A DNA stretch of 37,940 nucleotides from Nitrospira sp. (lineage in GTDB: Bacteria > Nitrospirota > Nitrospiria > Nitrospirales > Nitrospiraceae), in assembly GCA_019636875.1 (NCBI GenBank), contig JAHBWR010000023.1:1-37940 (forward strand), written 5' to 3'. The first letter of the stretch is position 1, and the number at the start of each line of letters is the position of its first letter. Below are positions 17,179 to 25,768 of the stretch, piece after piece. The notes under the pieces were generated by a model, which was given only the letters and a program-made list of their open reading frames with translations, did not search any database and was not told where the DNA came from. The position numbers were made by a program, and so were the translations under genes.

Positions 17179-18819
17179 ATGTCGAGCACTCGGACAAAGA
17201 TGTTCAACACCCTCATGACACTCAGTTTCCTCCTTACATTCGCCCCCACAGCTGACGCTGTGTTCCAACTGCCCGAAGGAGAAAAAATCACCAATCCCAT
17301 CGTCATCGGTCGAGGTATTCCACAAAAAGAGGCTTACGAACTCTTTGACCCACGAATCGGCCGGAATTTCGATATTCGAAATCTCTGGATTCGTGCAGAC
17401 ATGCGCGTTCGCCCAGAGTACCGCAACAACGTGTGTTTCGGAGGTGGTATCGGAAGCGCCGGAGAGTGTAACGCTCCCCTTGGGACCCCTAATAGTTTGC
17501 TTGGCAAAGCCAACGACCAATTCGTTCAACAACTCACCCGATTTGGTATCGGCTATGACCTTTCTCCGGATATTAATTTCTATCTCGAGTTGATCGACTC
17601 ACGTACTTGGGGAGGTAACCAAGACCCGATCTCCCATACCTGCGGCCCCGCCCTCAGCAGTGGGAAATCAACGTGTTCGCTTGGAATCCGAGCGGGCTAC
17701 ATGCTCATTCGCAACTTTGCCGGAATCAAGGGTCTCGGCCTCAAGGCAGGCCGACAATATCTGGTCTTCGGAGACCAAAGTTTGCTCGGCCACTTCGATT
17801 GGGCCAACACTGGTTTCTCCTTCGACGGAATTACGACCAACTACAGCACTGACATCATCGACTCTTCTTTCGGTTGGTATCGACTTGCCGAGACCGATCT
17901 CCCTCAAGGCGCCCCGCTCGGTAGCGGAGGTCCGAATCTCCCCGGAACAGGTCAGGCCAAGAACGCACAAGGCGAAGTCGACATGTTGGTGTTCTATAAC
18001 CAAATCAAGACCATCCCCTGGGCGCTAGTCGAGCCCTTCTACATCTATTACAAGAACAATCTCGGCGCAGATGGCAATAATGTCCAAGGCCTCGGGACAC
18101 CGAAGCATGGGAACCAGACCCGCCATACGATTGGCAACCGCATCGCCGTCAAGAAGGGCGGCTTCGATTTTTCAAATGAAATCGCCTACCAGTTTGGACA
18201 GATGGGAGACACTGCTGACAGTGCCAGCAGCTTGTGTGGCAACCCAGGAGGTGAGGGGAAATGTCTCCACATCAATGCCTGGGCGACGAGAAACTGGTTT
18301 GGCTATACGGCCTTCCATCTACCGGGAAAGCCTCGCTTCGCCTTCAATTTCGACTACGCCTCCGGAGACGGCCGGGCGAATTGTACATTAAATTCGGCCT
18401 ATGGCACGTGCAAAACCGCCAACACATTTGAGAATCTGTTCCCGACTAATCACATCCACATGGGGTACATGGATGTCATGGCGTGGAAGAACATGATGAG
18501 TTTCTCAGGTAATTTTCAAGCGCGCCCTACGGAGAATGATCACATTGAAATCTGGTACACGAACTTGCATCTTGCAAACGCGAAGGATAATTGGTATCGC
18601 GCCAGTCAAGGTGTTTATGTTTATTCCAGGCCTGACAACACCAAGACACATGTCGGTGATGAGATCAATTTCGTCTGGACCCATTTTTTCATGCAAGGCC
18701 TGGTGGCTTTTCAAACCGGTTATGGTCATTTCTGGCCTGGCTCCTATGTTTCACACAATCTAGGACGCCGAGCCGTCGGCCAAGATTGGGCCTACGCTCA
18801 ACTCTGGATCAACTTTTAG
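17179..18819 (+). CDS. Outer-membrane porin, alginate-export family type
   Basis: A 546-residue exported protein. The signal peptide (about 1-27, ending TADA) is followed by a beta-strand-rich chain full of Gly, Asn, Tyr and Trp. Alternating strands such as FGIGYDLSPDINFYLELIDSRTWGG, GLGLKAGRQYLVFGD and FSFDGITTNY fit the alginate_exp family of large outer-membrane barrels, and the last residues (AYAQLWINF) end in Phe as many barrels do. ATG 17179 has GGAG 9 bases upstream. The substrate is unknown. Such proteins are common in Nitrospira. Confidence 0.85.
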   Translation: MSSTRTKMFNTLMTLSFLLTFAPTADAVFQLPEGEKITNPIVIGRGIPQKEAYELFDPRIGRNFDIRNLWIRADMRVRPEYRNNVCFGGGIGSAGECNAPLGTPNSLLGKANDQFVQQLTRFGIGYDLSPDINFYLELIDSRTWGGNQDPISHTCGPALSSGKSTCSLGIRAGYMLIRNFAGIKGLGLKAGRQYLVFGDQSLLGHFDWANTGFSFDGITTNYSTDIIDSSFGWYRLAETDLPQGAPLGSGGPNLPGTGQAKNAQGEVDMLVFYNQIKTIPWALVEPFYIYYKNNLGADGNNVQGLGTPKHGNQTRHTIGNRIAVKKGGFDFSNEIAYQFGQMGDTADSASSLCGNPGGEGKCLHINAWATRNWFGYTAFHLPGKPRFAFNFDYASGDGRANCTLNSAYGTCKTANTFENLFPTNHIHMGYMDVMAWKNMMSFSGNFQARPTENDHIEIWYTNLHLANAKDNWYRASQGVYVYSRPDNTKTHVGDEINFVWTHFFMQGLVAFQTGYGHFWPGSYVSHNLGRRAVGQDWAYAQLWINF

Positions 18820-18881
18820 ACGTCTCATGAGCCAGTCTTACACTTCATTTATGATCACGCCATGCATCTACTCGCGACTGC

Positions 18882-19493
18882 TTACGATCCCGCACTTTCA
18901 AAGCGACTCTGAAGTTCAGCGTACGTCTGAGTCACTGGAAACTGTGGAAACTCTTTCGGCAAGTGCTCAGGGGGTCTAAAGAAAAACCCAGCATCGGCCT
19001 CCGCCAGCATTGCTGTATCATTGTAGGAATCACCAGCCGCAATGGTACGAAAATTCAGTGATTTGAATGCAGCCACGGCATGTCTCTTTGGGTCCGTCAT
19101 CCGCATATGATACGCGATGATCCGTCCACTCCCGTCAATCTCCAGCTGATTGCAGAAGAGCGTTGGGAATCCCAGTTGGCGCATCAGTGGTTCGGCAAAC
19201 TGATAGAACGTATCGGATAAGATCACCACTTGATACCGTGCACGAAGCCACGCGATGAATTCCACCGCCCCGTCTAACGGTCCCATCTTGTCGATGACGG
19301 CTTGAATATCGTTGATTTTAAGGTGGTGCCGGTCCAGTATCCTTAGCCGTTGCTCCATGAGCTTATCGTAGTCCGGCATCTCACGCGTGGTGATCTTCAA
19401 CTCTTCGATCCCAGTCTTTGAGGCTACATTGATCCAAATCTCAGGCACCAACACCCCTTCCAGGTCCAAACACACCAGCACTGGCTTACGCAT
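18882..19493 (-). CDS. thrH: ThrH-like phosphoserine phosphatase/homoserine phosphotransferase
   Basis: A 203-residue HAD-superfamily enzyme. Motif I is CLDLEGVLVPE (Asp10, Glu12), motif II ILSDTFYQF, and motif III/IV AAGDSYNDTAML. DLEG in place of DxDG and the overall length match ThrH, known from Pseudomonas to dephosphorylate phosphoserine and transfer phosphate to homoserine. It converges on the porin gene with about 60 bases between them. The ThrH subgroup is likely; the cellular role (serine synthesis or phosphate transfer) is inferred. Confidence 0.87.
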   Translation of the reverse strand: MRKPVLVCLDLEGVLVPEIWINVASKTGIEELKITTREMPDYDKLMEQRLRILDRHHLKINDIQAVIDKMGPLDGAVEFIAWLRARYQVVILSDTFYQFAEPLMRQLGFPTLFCNQLEIDGSGRIIAYHMRMTDPKRHAVAAFKSLNFRTIAAGDSYNDTAMLAEADAGFFFRPPEHLPKEFPQFPVTQTYAELQSRFESAGS

Positions 19494-19538
19494 CTCGTCT
19501 CTCCTTTACTCATATAAACACTTCCTCTGCAGGCCTCC

Positions 19539-20327
19539 CTATCTGGTAGGATTCTTGTCCGTTGTCCCAAAGGCTTGGCTTAAGAAACGCCAGGTCTTGT
19601 CCAACGCGTGATCAAACAACTCGCCCCCCCTCCACGTACGACGACTCTGTTCATCGTGGCGCTCGGCCCATTCCAAGGCCAGCGGAAGAGGGATCAACCT
19701 CGTAGGATTCGCCGTCAATTCTTGCCACAACAATCCTAAGACTGTACTCACCTGTATCGGCGCTAGAACGGGGTCAATGGGATTCTTGATCAGGTCATGA
19801 CAGCGATCAGCCGGTGAGGTTACAAGCAGTTCCCGACACGCTGCCGGGCGTTCGTCATAGATCGTACACATTTCTTCTTCTAGGAATGGACATGGTAGCC
19901 GCAAGGCATAATAGCTCCGATTCACACCTTCCAACATGTCATCGTCTGTTGTAAGCGATGAGTCGCACAAGGCAACGAGCCGCTCCCACACCCCCTGCGC
20001 AACGAGACGTGTCTTTACTTCGGAAAACCGTCGCGCAATATCCTCTTGCTGATCCGTCGGCCGAGACCGGATCCAGGCTCGTAACGCAAAGGCTTCCGGA
20101 GCCGAGAGAGGCACCAGCATCCGGCAGCAGGCGGCACAGCCTTTATGGCAGGAAACGGCTTTACCCAATTCGCGTGCGCGAACCACCTCCATCGCTTGAG
20201 CCTCCTCACCCAGATGCCTCATCAGTGGAACGACAGCACTGACCGACACATTTCCGGTGGGAACATCCACGGCACTGGTAATCTGTCCAGCCGACGTGTT
20301 CAGGGCTATCTCAAATCGCTCTTGCAC
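19539..20327 (-). CDS. YkgJ-family cysteine-cluster protein 1
   Basis: A 262-residue protein with the YkgJ (UPF0153) zinc- or iron-chelating pattern: SCHKGCAACCRM (Cys60, 64, 67, 68), then CPFLEEEMCTIYDERPAACRELL. The family is proposed to bind metal or an Fe-S cluster; its role is unclear. The GTG start at 20327 has GAGGAG 8 bases upstream. It lies just upstream of thrH on the same strand with a 45-base gap, so the two may be co-transcribed. A related gene is at 27730-28371. Confidence 0.85.
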   Translation of the reverse strand: MQERFEIALNTSAGQITSAVDVPTGNVSVSAVVPLMRHLGEEAQAMEVVRARELGKAVSCHKGCAACCRMLVPLSAPEAFALRAWIRSRPTDQQEDIARRFSEVKTRLVAQGVWERLVALCDSSLTTDDDMLEGVNRSYYALRLPCPFLEEEMCTIYDERPAACRELLVTSPADRCHDLIKNPIDPVLAPIQVSTVLGLLWQELTANPTRLIPLPLALEWAERHDEQSRRTWRGGELFDHALDKTWRFLSQAFGTTDKNPTR

Positions 20328-20833
20328 TACGGGACTCCTCTAGTCTCGATCAAAAATTGAATTCTCGTCGGGACCACGGTGTGTGCTGAGAAATTACTCG
20401 GCACGTGCTGCCTCCGTCACGGATCACCACTCGCACCCTATGCAACTTCGGGATACTTTCTGGCACAGCCCTTCAAGATCCAGAGTATACCGACTCCACT
20501 TGCTCCTGCTCTCGCATACCTCCAAACGGCCTCACTTCTAAGGCCATCTTCGACGTTGTACGAAGCAGAAAAAGGTGTAGACTAAATAATGCGCGGGTAC
20601 ATCGTCCCTGCCTAATTTTCAGTAGCCCATGCAGGTGCAACTTCATCAGTCTGGCAGCACGGTGTACCCCCGCCCTAATCCTCATCCCACGCGACAACGC
20701 TTCCGACCCGTCACCGCACCACTCCACCATCCCCCGTGGACCCAGGGTTCCCATTCTCAAACTTCACTGAGATCCATCTACTTCTCCTCGCAACTGGGCT
20801 TGCTCCAGCCATAAAGAACCCTGATAATGGCAC
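20328..20833. other. Gene-free intergenic region
   Basis: About 500 C-rich bases between divergent genes. Open frames on both strands overlap one another, lack ribosome sites and look like nothing known. It probably holds the promoters of the two flanking genes, but I could not place them with confidence. Confidence 0.6.
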
Positions 20834-21220
20834 ATGGAACCACGCGTTGTCTTCTCCGGCCACATCATTGGCCTCCTGAAAGAGTATATGCAGGACCTCG
20901 TTGACCAGGCCAAGCAAGAAGCACGGTCACACGAACAGTTTGGCTTCACTCCGCCCCCCTACAGACCAGACCAAGCCATTTCAGATCTTCTCGCCCTGCT
21001 GGACGATCGCATCGAATCGGAAGGGGTCCAAGTCGGACTACCCGAAGGATTTCTCCACGAGATGTGGACCTGTTGTAACCAGGCGGTCAAACAGATTTCC
21101 AACCATGTTTGGCTAGAAGGAAACCTTCAGATACGGAACCTCAGCAAAGACCAAACGCGAGAGCTCACCTATCGAGCCTTGATAGCGTTCCTTGAGTCCC
21201 GCACACAAGAAAGCGGCTGA
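20834..21220 (+). CDS. Conserved-looking hypothetical protein
   Basis: A 128-residue soluble, mostly helical protein with no family I recognise. Visible features are a hydrophobic N-terminal helix (VVFSGHIIGLLKEYMQDLV), a Pro/Phe patch (FGFTPPPYRP), and a Cys pair (WTCCNQAV). The codon usage looks like that of its neighbours and the frame fills the space up to the EVE gene, which supports a real gene. No good ribosome site is seen before ATG 20834. Confidence 0.6.
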   Translation: MEPRVVFSGHIIGLLKEYMQDLVDQAKQEARSHEQFGFTPPPYRPDQAISDLLALLDDRIESEGVQVGLPEGFLHEMWTCCNQAVKQISNHVWLEGNLQIRNLSKDQTRELTYRALIAFLESRTQESG

Positions 21221-21279
21221 CACAGTACCGTCTTCCTTCACTTTTAACAAAATTCTCCAGATACTAAGGAGACCGCCCA

Positions 21280-21756
21280 ATGGTTCCCAAGAAATATTGG
21301 CTGATGAAGTCAGAACCCTCTACGTTTTCAATTGACGACTTGCGGAGATCTCCCAACCGAACGACCTGTTGGGATGGGGTGCGAAACTATCAGGCTCGAA
21401 ATTTCATGCGCTCAATGACCGTAGGGGACCAAGTCCTGTTCTACCATAGCAACGCCGACCCACCGGCGGTGGTGGGCATCGCGCGGGTGGTGAAAACGGT
21501 CTACCCGGATCCGACGCAATTCGATAAGAAAAACAAGCACTACGACCCAGCAAGCAAGCCTGCTCAACCCAGATGGGATATGGTCGACATCACATATGTA
21601 CGGCACTTGCAGCGCTCGATGTCATTAGACGAGTTGCGTGGGGAGGCTAAACTGAAGGGAATGATTTTGCTGCAAAAGGGGTCTCGCCTTTCAGTTCAGC
21701 CCGTCACCCCTCATGAATGGCAGCACATCTTGAACTTGGAGAAAACCGGCGCCTAG
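21280..21756 (+). CDS. EVE domain protein
   Basis: A 158-residue protein that is entirely one EVE domain, a PUA-like fold that binds modified bases in DNA or RNA. It begins KKYWLMKSEPSTFSIDDL and includes WDGVRNYQARNFMRSMTVGDQVLFYHSN and VGIARVV, all typical of the bacterial Thy28-like group. AAGGAGA lies 8 bases before ATG 21280. Its 3' end overlaps the convergent HExxH gene by four bases. The biological target is unknown. Confidence 0.93.
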   Translation: MVPKKYWLMKSEPSTFSIDDLRRSPNRTTCWDGVRNYQARNFMRSMTVGDQVLFYHSNADPPAVVGIARVVKTVYPDPTQFDKKNKHYDPASKPAQPRWDMVDITYVRHLQRSMSLDELRGEAKLKGMILLQKGSRLSVQPVTPHEWQHILNLEKTGA

Positions 21757-22031
21757 GTACTGGCTTTGCCATCGTCCATGTAGCGGTGCTGCCAGTCCAA
21801 CCAGGCGTGCCCAAGTTCGTGCGCGAGGATATATCGACGGCGAGTCACCGGGAGCCGCTTTCGTACATAAATGGTCTTGGTATCGTCGTCCCAAATCCCA
21901 TCGGCATTCGCATCCCGCTTATCCATTTCAGAGTCCGAAAGCTGTCGGACAGAAATCCGATACCCAAAGGGAAGGACCACCTGGTTGGGAATGCGCAACA
22001 TCTTCTTTCGTTCTCTGAGCATCATTGCCAT
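21753..22031 (-). CDS. Small HExxH metallopeptidase-like protein
   Basis: A 92-residue protein with a zinc-peptidase motif, YILAHELGHAWLDWQH (His71, Glu72, His75), preceded by a short beta segment (DDDTKTIYVRKRLP). The arrangement resembles the catalytic core of ImmA/IrrE- or SprT-like proteins but the chain is very short; a third zinc ligand could be His82 or an acidic residue after it. GGAG lies 6 bases before ATG 22031. The tail-to-tail four-base overlap with the EVE gene is unusual. The function is unknown. Confidence 0.78.
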   Translation of the reverse strand: MAMMLRERKKMLRIPNQVVLPFGYRISVRQLSDSEMDKRDANADGIWDDDTKTIYVRKRLPVTRRRYILAHELGHAWLDWQHRYMDDGKAST

Positions 22032-22203
22032 CGTTCACTCCATACTAACCCAGCAATCGGTTTAGCCTACCACAACCAGAGGGAGAGAGTGTTGGTATTT
22101 TTATAGTTATATATCCAGCATTTACATAATTTCTCACCAACCAACCCCTCGTCGAACAGATTCCAATTCCCCCCTCCTACCCTTTCCCCCAACAGGAGAA
22201 TTT

Positions 22204-22983
22204 GTGTATGATTGGACCATGGATCTTCTCCCATGCGAAGACGTCCCCACGGCGTATCCTCACTGTGTCCGGCTGACCGGGGTGAAGGTCAGGAACCGTG
22301 GAGAGGTGAAGAAGCTCGGCGCAGCCGGGCTCCCATTACGTACCGGCGATGCCGTATTAATAGACGTTGAGGGTGAACTCACGTACGGCATCGTCTACAC
22401 CGAACCCTATTCGACCCCATTCCTGCCCCCTATGCGTGCCATGAAATCCGTCCTGCGATTGCCTGATGCGGAAGAAAGGGCCTTAATCGATAGACTTGAA
22501 CAGCTTTCCCAGGAAGCCTCTACCTATTGCCGGACCAAAGCCGTAGAACGGGGCCTACACCTGAAACTTGTCGAAGTCTATGGGGCCATGAGTCGCAGGC
22601 AGCTCACGTTTGTTTATACGGCGGACGAGCGGATCGATTTTCGAGAGTTGGTACGCGACCTGGCACGTCGTTTCGGCGGTCGCATTGAAATGCGTCAAGT
22701 TGGCGTACGGGAAGAGGCCAAGAGGCTCGGCGGAATCGACACCTGTGGCCTGGTGCTCTGTTGCGCAAGTTTTCTGACAGATGTGAAACCCATCACAGCA
22801 AAGCAGGCCAAAAAGTTTGAAATCCCAATCGATGACCCTCGCTTGCTAGGGGTCTGTGGACGGCTGAAGTGTTGCTTGCTATTTGAAATGATGGATGCGC
22901 AGGGGAGGATCACCCCGCAAGCCCAACACCTCATCACACCAACCAAGCCCAATTCCTCTTCCCCGTCAACACAGGAGTCATAG
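22204..22983 (+). CDS. PSP1 domain protein (RicT/YaaT-like)
   Basis: A 259-residue PSP1-family protein. The PSP1 core includes GDAVLIDVEGELTYGIV, then VYGAMSRRQLTFVYTADERIDFRELVRDLARRFGGRIEMRQVGVREEAKRLGGI, then a cysteine cluster (CGLVLCC, GVCGRLKCCLLFE). In Bacillus, RicT with RicA and RicF binds Fe-S clusters and helps RNase Y; partners are not in this window. GTG 22204 is chosen because AGGAG lies 5 bases upstream; ATG 22219 is too far from it. The C-terminal Ser/Pro tail is low complexity. Confidence 0.9.
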   Translation: MYDWTMDLLPCEDVPTAYPHCVRLTGVKVRNRGEVKKLGAAGLPLRTGDAVLIDVEGELTYGIVYTEPYSTPFLPPMRAMKSVLRLPDAEERALIDRLEQLSQEASTYCRTKAVERGLHLKLVEVYGAMSRRQLTFVYTADERIDFRELVRDLARRFGGRIEMRQVGVREEAKRLGGIDTCGLVLCCASFLTDVKPITAKQAKKFEIPIDDPRLLGVCGRLKCCLLFEMMDAQGRITPQAQHLITPTKPNSSSPSTQES

Positions 22984-23127
22984 CTCCACTACCCTCTCCA
23001 AGCCGTGATCTCCTTGACGGCTGAATCCTTTTCCACCACCCTTACTCTAATGCTCAATCAACTGAGGCAAGTTCCTCGACCCAGATGGGCTGGGCGAGCG
23101 TTATTCAACCTTGGGAGGGTGATCGCA

Positions 23128-23646
23128 ATGAGAAAGGGATTATTAGCCATTGTCGCAATGGCGGCTGTCGGATGTAGTGGAGTGGCCACTCAACAAGCTG
23201 TGAGTGGAGAGCCGGCCGGGCCGGCCGTCGGATACGATATTCATGTGCAGGCACCTCATATGATGCCGGATGGGACCCCTGGGGGCCCGTTCCATCACTA
23301 TTGCAAGGGCATTTCCGACAAGATCCTTCAATGCCTCTTGTTTGAATCCACTGATCCCAAGGCTCCCTTGGTTGCCGTCGAATATTTTGTCGCCAAGGAT
23401 CTCACCCGCAAGCTTCCTGCCATTCAGTGGCACCGGCATTTCCACGACCATAAGGTGGAAATCGCTACAGGCCGGGTCCAAGTCCTGGGTGTGGCCCCTG
23501 ACCAGGCTACCAAGATAGCGGAAGCCGCAGCGGAAACCGACGGAGTCATCTATCAGCTCTGGCAGCACGGACAGGAATTCCCCGATGGCACAGTAACGTT
23601 CCCACAATCACTCGGGCATAAGTTCCCCGGATATTCTGATAAATAA
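23128..23646 (+). CDS. DUF1264 (oil-body-associated-protein-like) lipoprotein
   Basis: A 172-residue lipoprotein: a hydrophobic N-terminus with AVGC (Cys16), then a DUF1264 domain recognisable by HHYCKGISDKILQCLLFES, VAVEYFV and IQWHRHFHDHKVEI. The same domain is found in plant oil-body-associated proteins and in scattered bacteria; its biochemical role is unknown. The conserved His and Cys residues hint at metal or haem binding, which is inference. GGGAGG lies about 9 bases before ATG 23128, and the longer frame from 23005 is not needed. A cytochrome c gene follows. Confidence 0.85.
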   Translation: MRKGLLAIVAMAAVGCSGVATQQAVSGEPAGPAVGYDIHVQAPHMMPDGTPGGPFHHYCKGISDKILQCLLFESTDPKAPLVAVEYFVAKDLTRKLPAIQWHRHFHDHKVEIATGRVQVLGVAPDQATKIAEAAAETDGVIYQLWQHGQEFPDGTVTFPQSLGHKFPGYSDK

Positions 23647-23732
23647 TGTCAGGGGAGTAGGCTGTGGCGGGATTATTCCCTCTGGCATGGGGAAGATCCC
23701 GCCGACAGGTCGCAAAGAATACAGGACGATAC

Positions 23733-24206
23733 ATGACTAAACGCAACGTGCTGCTCTCGCAATCATTGACACTATTCGGCATCGTGGTGCTCATCTCGTG
23801 GAATCTCTCATCCTATGGGGCAGACGAAACCGTCCTCAAACCGCGAGTGCCTATGGATCAGATCGAAACCGTCAAGACCTGGGCTAATCCTCTTCCTGCG
23901 ACCGAGGAAATCATTGAAAAAGGTAAAAGACTCTTCCAGGGCAAGGCATTCTGCGTGACTTGTCACGGGAAGGACGGAAAGGGACTGGGGGCTGACATTG
24001 AGCCAGGCACGCTCAGAGGTCCCCTCCCGAGAAACTTCACAGACCAGGAATGGCAGGCGGCTCGAACCGACGGAGAACTCTTCTGGATTCTCAAGAACGG
24101 CAGCAAGGGCACCGCAATGGCGCCGTTTATACCCCTCATTCTCTCTGAGGAAGAAGCCTGGCAGATCCTACGTTATGTCCGATCGTTTGGCCATGCCCAA
24201 GACTAG
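23733..24206 (+). CDS. Mono-haem cytochrome c
   Basis: A 157-residue exported c-type cytochrome. It has a signal sequence or anchor (about 1-30), then GKRLFQGKAFCVTCHGKDGKGLG with haem motif CVTCH (74-78), and GTAMAPF with the probable axial Met129, then a C-terminal helix (EEEAWQILRYVRSF) typical of class I cytochromes. ATG 23733 puts the signal peptide at the N-terminus and has AGGA upstream; GTG 23664 also has a fair ribosome site and would add 23 residues. It follows the DUF1264 lipoprotein closely and may be co-expressed. Confidence 0.9.
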   Translation: MTKRNVLLSQSLTLFGIVVLISWNLSSYGADETVLKPRVPMDQIETVKTWANPLPATEEIIEKGKRLFQGKAFCVTCHGKDGKGLGADIEPGTLRGPLPRNFTDQEWQAARTDGELFWILKNGSKGTAMAPFIPLILSEEEAWQILRYVRSFGHAQD

Positions 24207-24256
24207 CCACTATTGAATGTACGGACTTAGGCGCGCGACGGATTGCAGTTCGTCCT

Positions 24257-24291
24257 ATCAAACAAACCCTCAGGAACTCACGGTTCCTGAG
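24257..24291 (-). terminator. Rho-independent terminator of the BrkB/YihY gene
   Basis: An 8-base-pair stem (CTCAGGAA at 24269-24276 with TTCCTGAG at 24284-24291) with a 7-base loop overlaps the stop codon, and on the minus strand is followed by GGGTTTGTTTG. The stem thus encodes the last residues of the protein and its stop. Confidence 0.7.
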
Positions 24292-25610
24292 CGTTCTGGG
24301 TGCTGAAGGAGTGCCTGGACCGTTTCTCCGGCCAATTCCTTCTGCACAGCCTGGTCTCGTCGTCGCAGGAGAGCGGTGACCGGATCACTGGCATCTAGAT
24401 GGGGTGCAATCCATGGCGGAGTCCCGTTGCGGACACTATCCAAAACTTCTTTCACAAGGATCAGGTCCGGTGACTTGATGAGGCTCAGTCCTTCCGGTTC
24501 CTGAAGGCGACCCACGAATCCGTTTTCAACCAATCGTTCGACTTCTTCCTCCACCAGAGACAGGGGGATATTCAGTTCACTCGAGAGTTCCGTCAATCTC
24601 AATGGGCGATCTCCCCTCAGGTAGTGATGACCGAGGACTCGCAGTACCTTCAACGTCAACTGTTCGCGAAACACGAAGGTTCCCTGCTCCCACAGCAGGC
24701 GAGACAGATAGGCGGTCGGGTATTGATGGAAGAAGGAGAACTGGGCTCCGATGAGTACAATCATCCAACCCACATACAGCCATAACAGGAACAAAATCAG
24801 CACCGCAAAGCCAGAGTAGATCGCGCTGTATTTTGCTGAGGACACGACGAACTTCGCAAAGGCCTCTCCTGCCAATACCCAGAGAGTCGCTGCGGCAACA
24901 CCCCCGACCAATGCGGAACGTATCTCAACATTCGTATTGGGGATCATCTTATAGAAGAAGGTGAACACTCCACATAACATCAGAAAGGGAATCAGCTCAC
25001 CGCTCCACACGACCAGCGTCCCAAGCGGCTCCATCTCCACGAGGCGCTGTACCAAGTCGTGATTTTGCAGCGAGGCCAACAGCCCAAATGCACTAAAGAT
25101 AAGCACAGGACCCACGAGTACCGCACTCAAGTAATCGCTAAACTTTCTCCCCCAGCTCCGTCCCTGCTTCACCTGCCAGATCGCATTGAGGGCCTGCTCG
25201 ATCTTGTCGATCAAGGAATACGTCGTATAAAAGAGGCCGCCGATGCCGACGACTCCCAACACACCGATCTTGATGTTGTCCACAAACCCGACGATCGTGG
25301 CCGTAATCTCTTGCCCCTTCGGACCGAGAGGTTCAAGCGCCTGAGCCAACGAGGGTTCAATCACATGGTGCACGCCGAATGCTTTCAGGACCGAGAACGT
25401 TACGGCCAGAAAGGGAACGAGGGACAGCAGCGTCGTAAAAACGAGTCCGGCCGCTCGAGCGTCGAGCAAACGATGGCGAAATTCCATGCCCACGGCTGTA
25501 GCCAATCGAATCACTTGCGTAGCTATCCGCTGAGGCCATGACATGGTCGAGAGATCCTTCGTCCAGAGATCCTGCTTCGAGAATTGAGACATGCGTTTGG
25601 GACTAGCCAT
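24270..25610 (-). CDS. YihY/BrkB-family inner-membrane protein
   Basis: A 446-residue membrane protein with about six transmembrane segments between residues 45 and 300 and a cytoplasmic C-terminal domain of about 150 residues. The family pattern is clear: ARAAGLVFTTLLSLVPFLAVTFSVLK, then IEQALNAIW, and SAIYSGFAVLILFLLWLYVGWMIVLIGAQF. The C-terminal part (LRLTELSSELNIPLSLVEEEVERLVENGFV) looks like a winged helix. Older annotations call it ribonuclease BN, which is wrong for this family. ATG 25610 has TAGGA 5 bases upstream. Confidence 0.9.
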   Translation of the reverse strand: MASPKRMSQFSKQDLWTKDLSTMSWPQRIATQVIRLATAVGMEFRHRLLDARAAGLVFTTLLSLVPFLAVTFSVLKAFGVHHVIEPSLAQALEPLGPKGQEITATIVGFVDNIKIGVLGVVGIGGLFYTTYSLIDKIEQALNAIWQVKQGRSWGRKFSDYLSAVLVGPVLIFSAFGLLASLQNHDLVQRLVEMEPLGTLVVWSGELIPFLMLCGVFTFFYKMIPNTNVEIRSALVGGVAAATLWVLAGEAFAKFVVSSAKYSAIYSGFAVLILFLLWLYVGWMIVLIGAQFSFFHQYPTAYLSRLLWEQGTFVFREQLTLKVLRVLGHHYLRGDRPLRLTELSSELNIPLSLVEEEVERLVENGFVGRLQEPEGLSLIKSPDLILVKEVLDSVRNGTPPWIAPHLDASDPVTALLRRRDQAVQKELAGETVQALLQHPERSGTVSS

Positions 25611-25768
25611 GAATCCTACCGCTCGGAGCAAGAAGTATTACATATATGCCTGACTTCATAAGTCCGATGTCAAGTTCCCGCAACACCCTCACCCCGACAC
25701 CCACCATCACCAACCACCTACTACAGCACACTCTACTTGAATGACACCAATTTGTTAATAAAGCAGTC

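Noticed and set aside
20405..20770. Overlapping open frames on both strands
   Set aside because: Both have odd composition with many Arg, Ser and Pro and no ribosome site; neither looks like a protein family.
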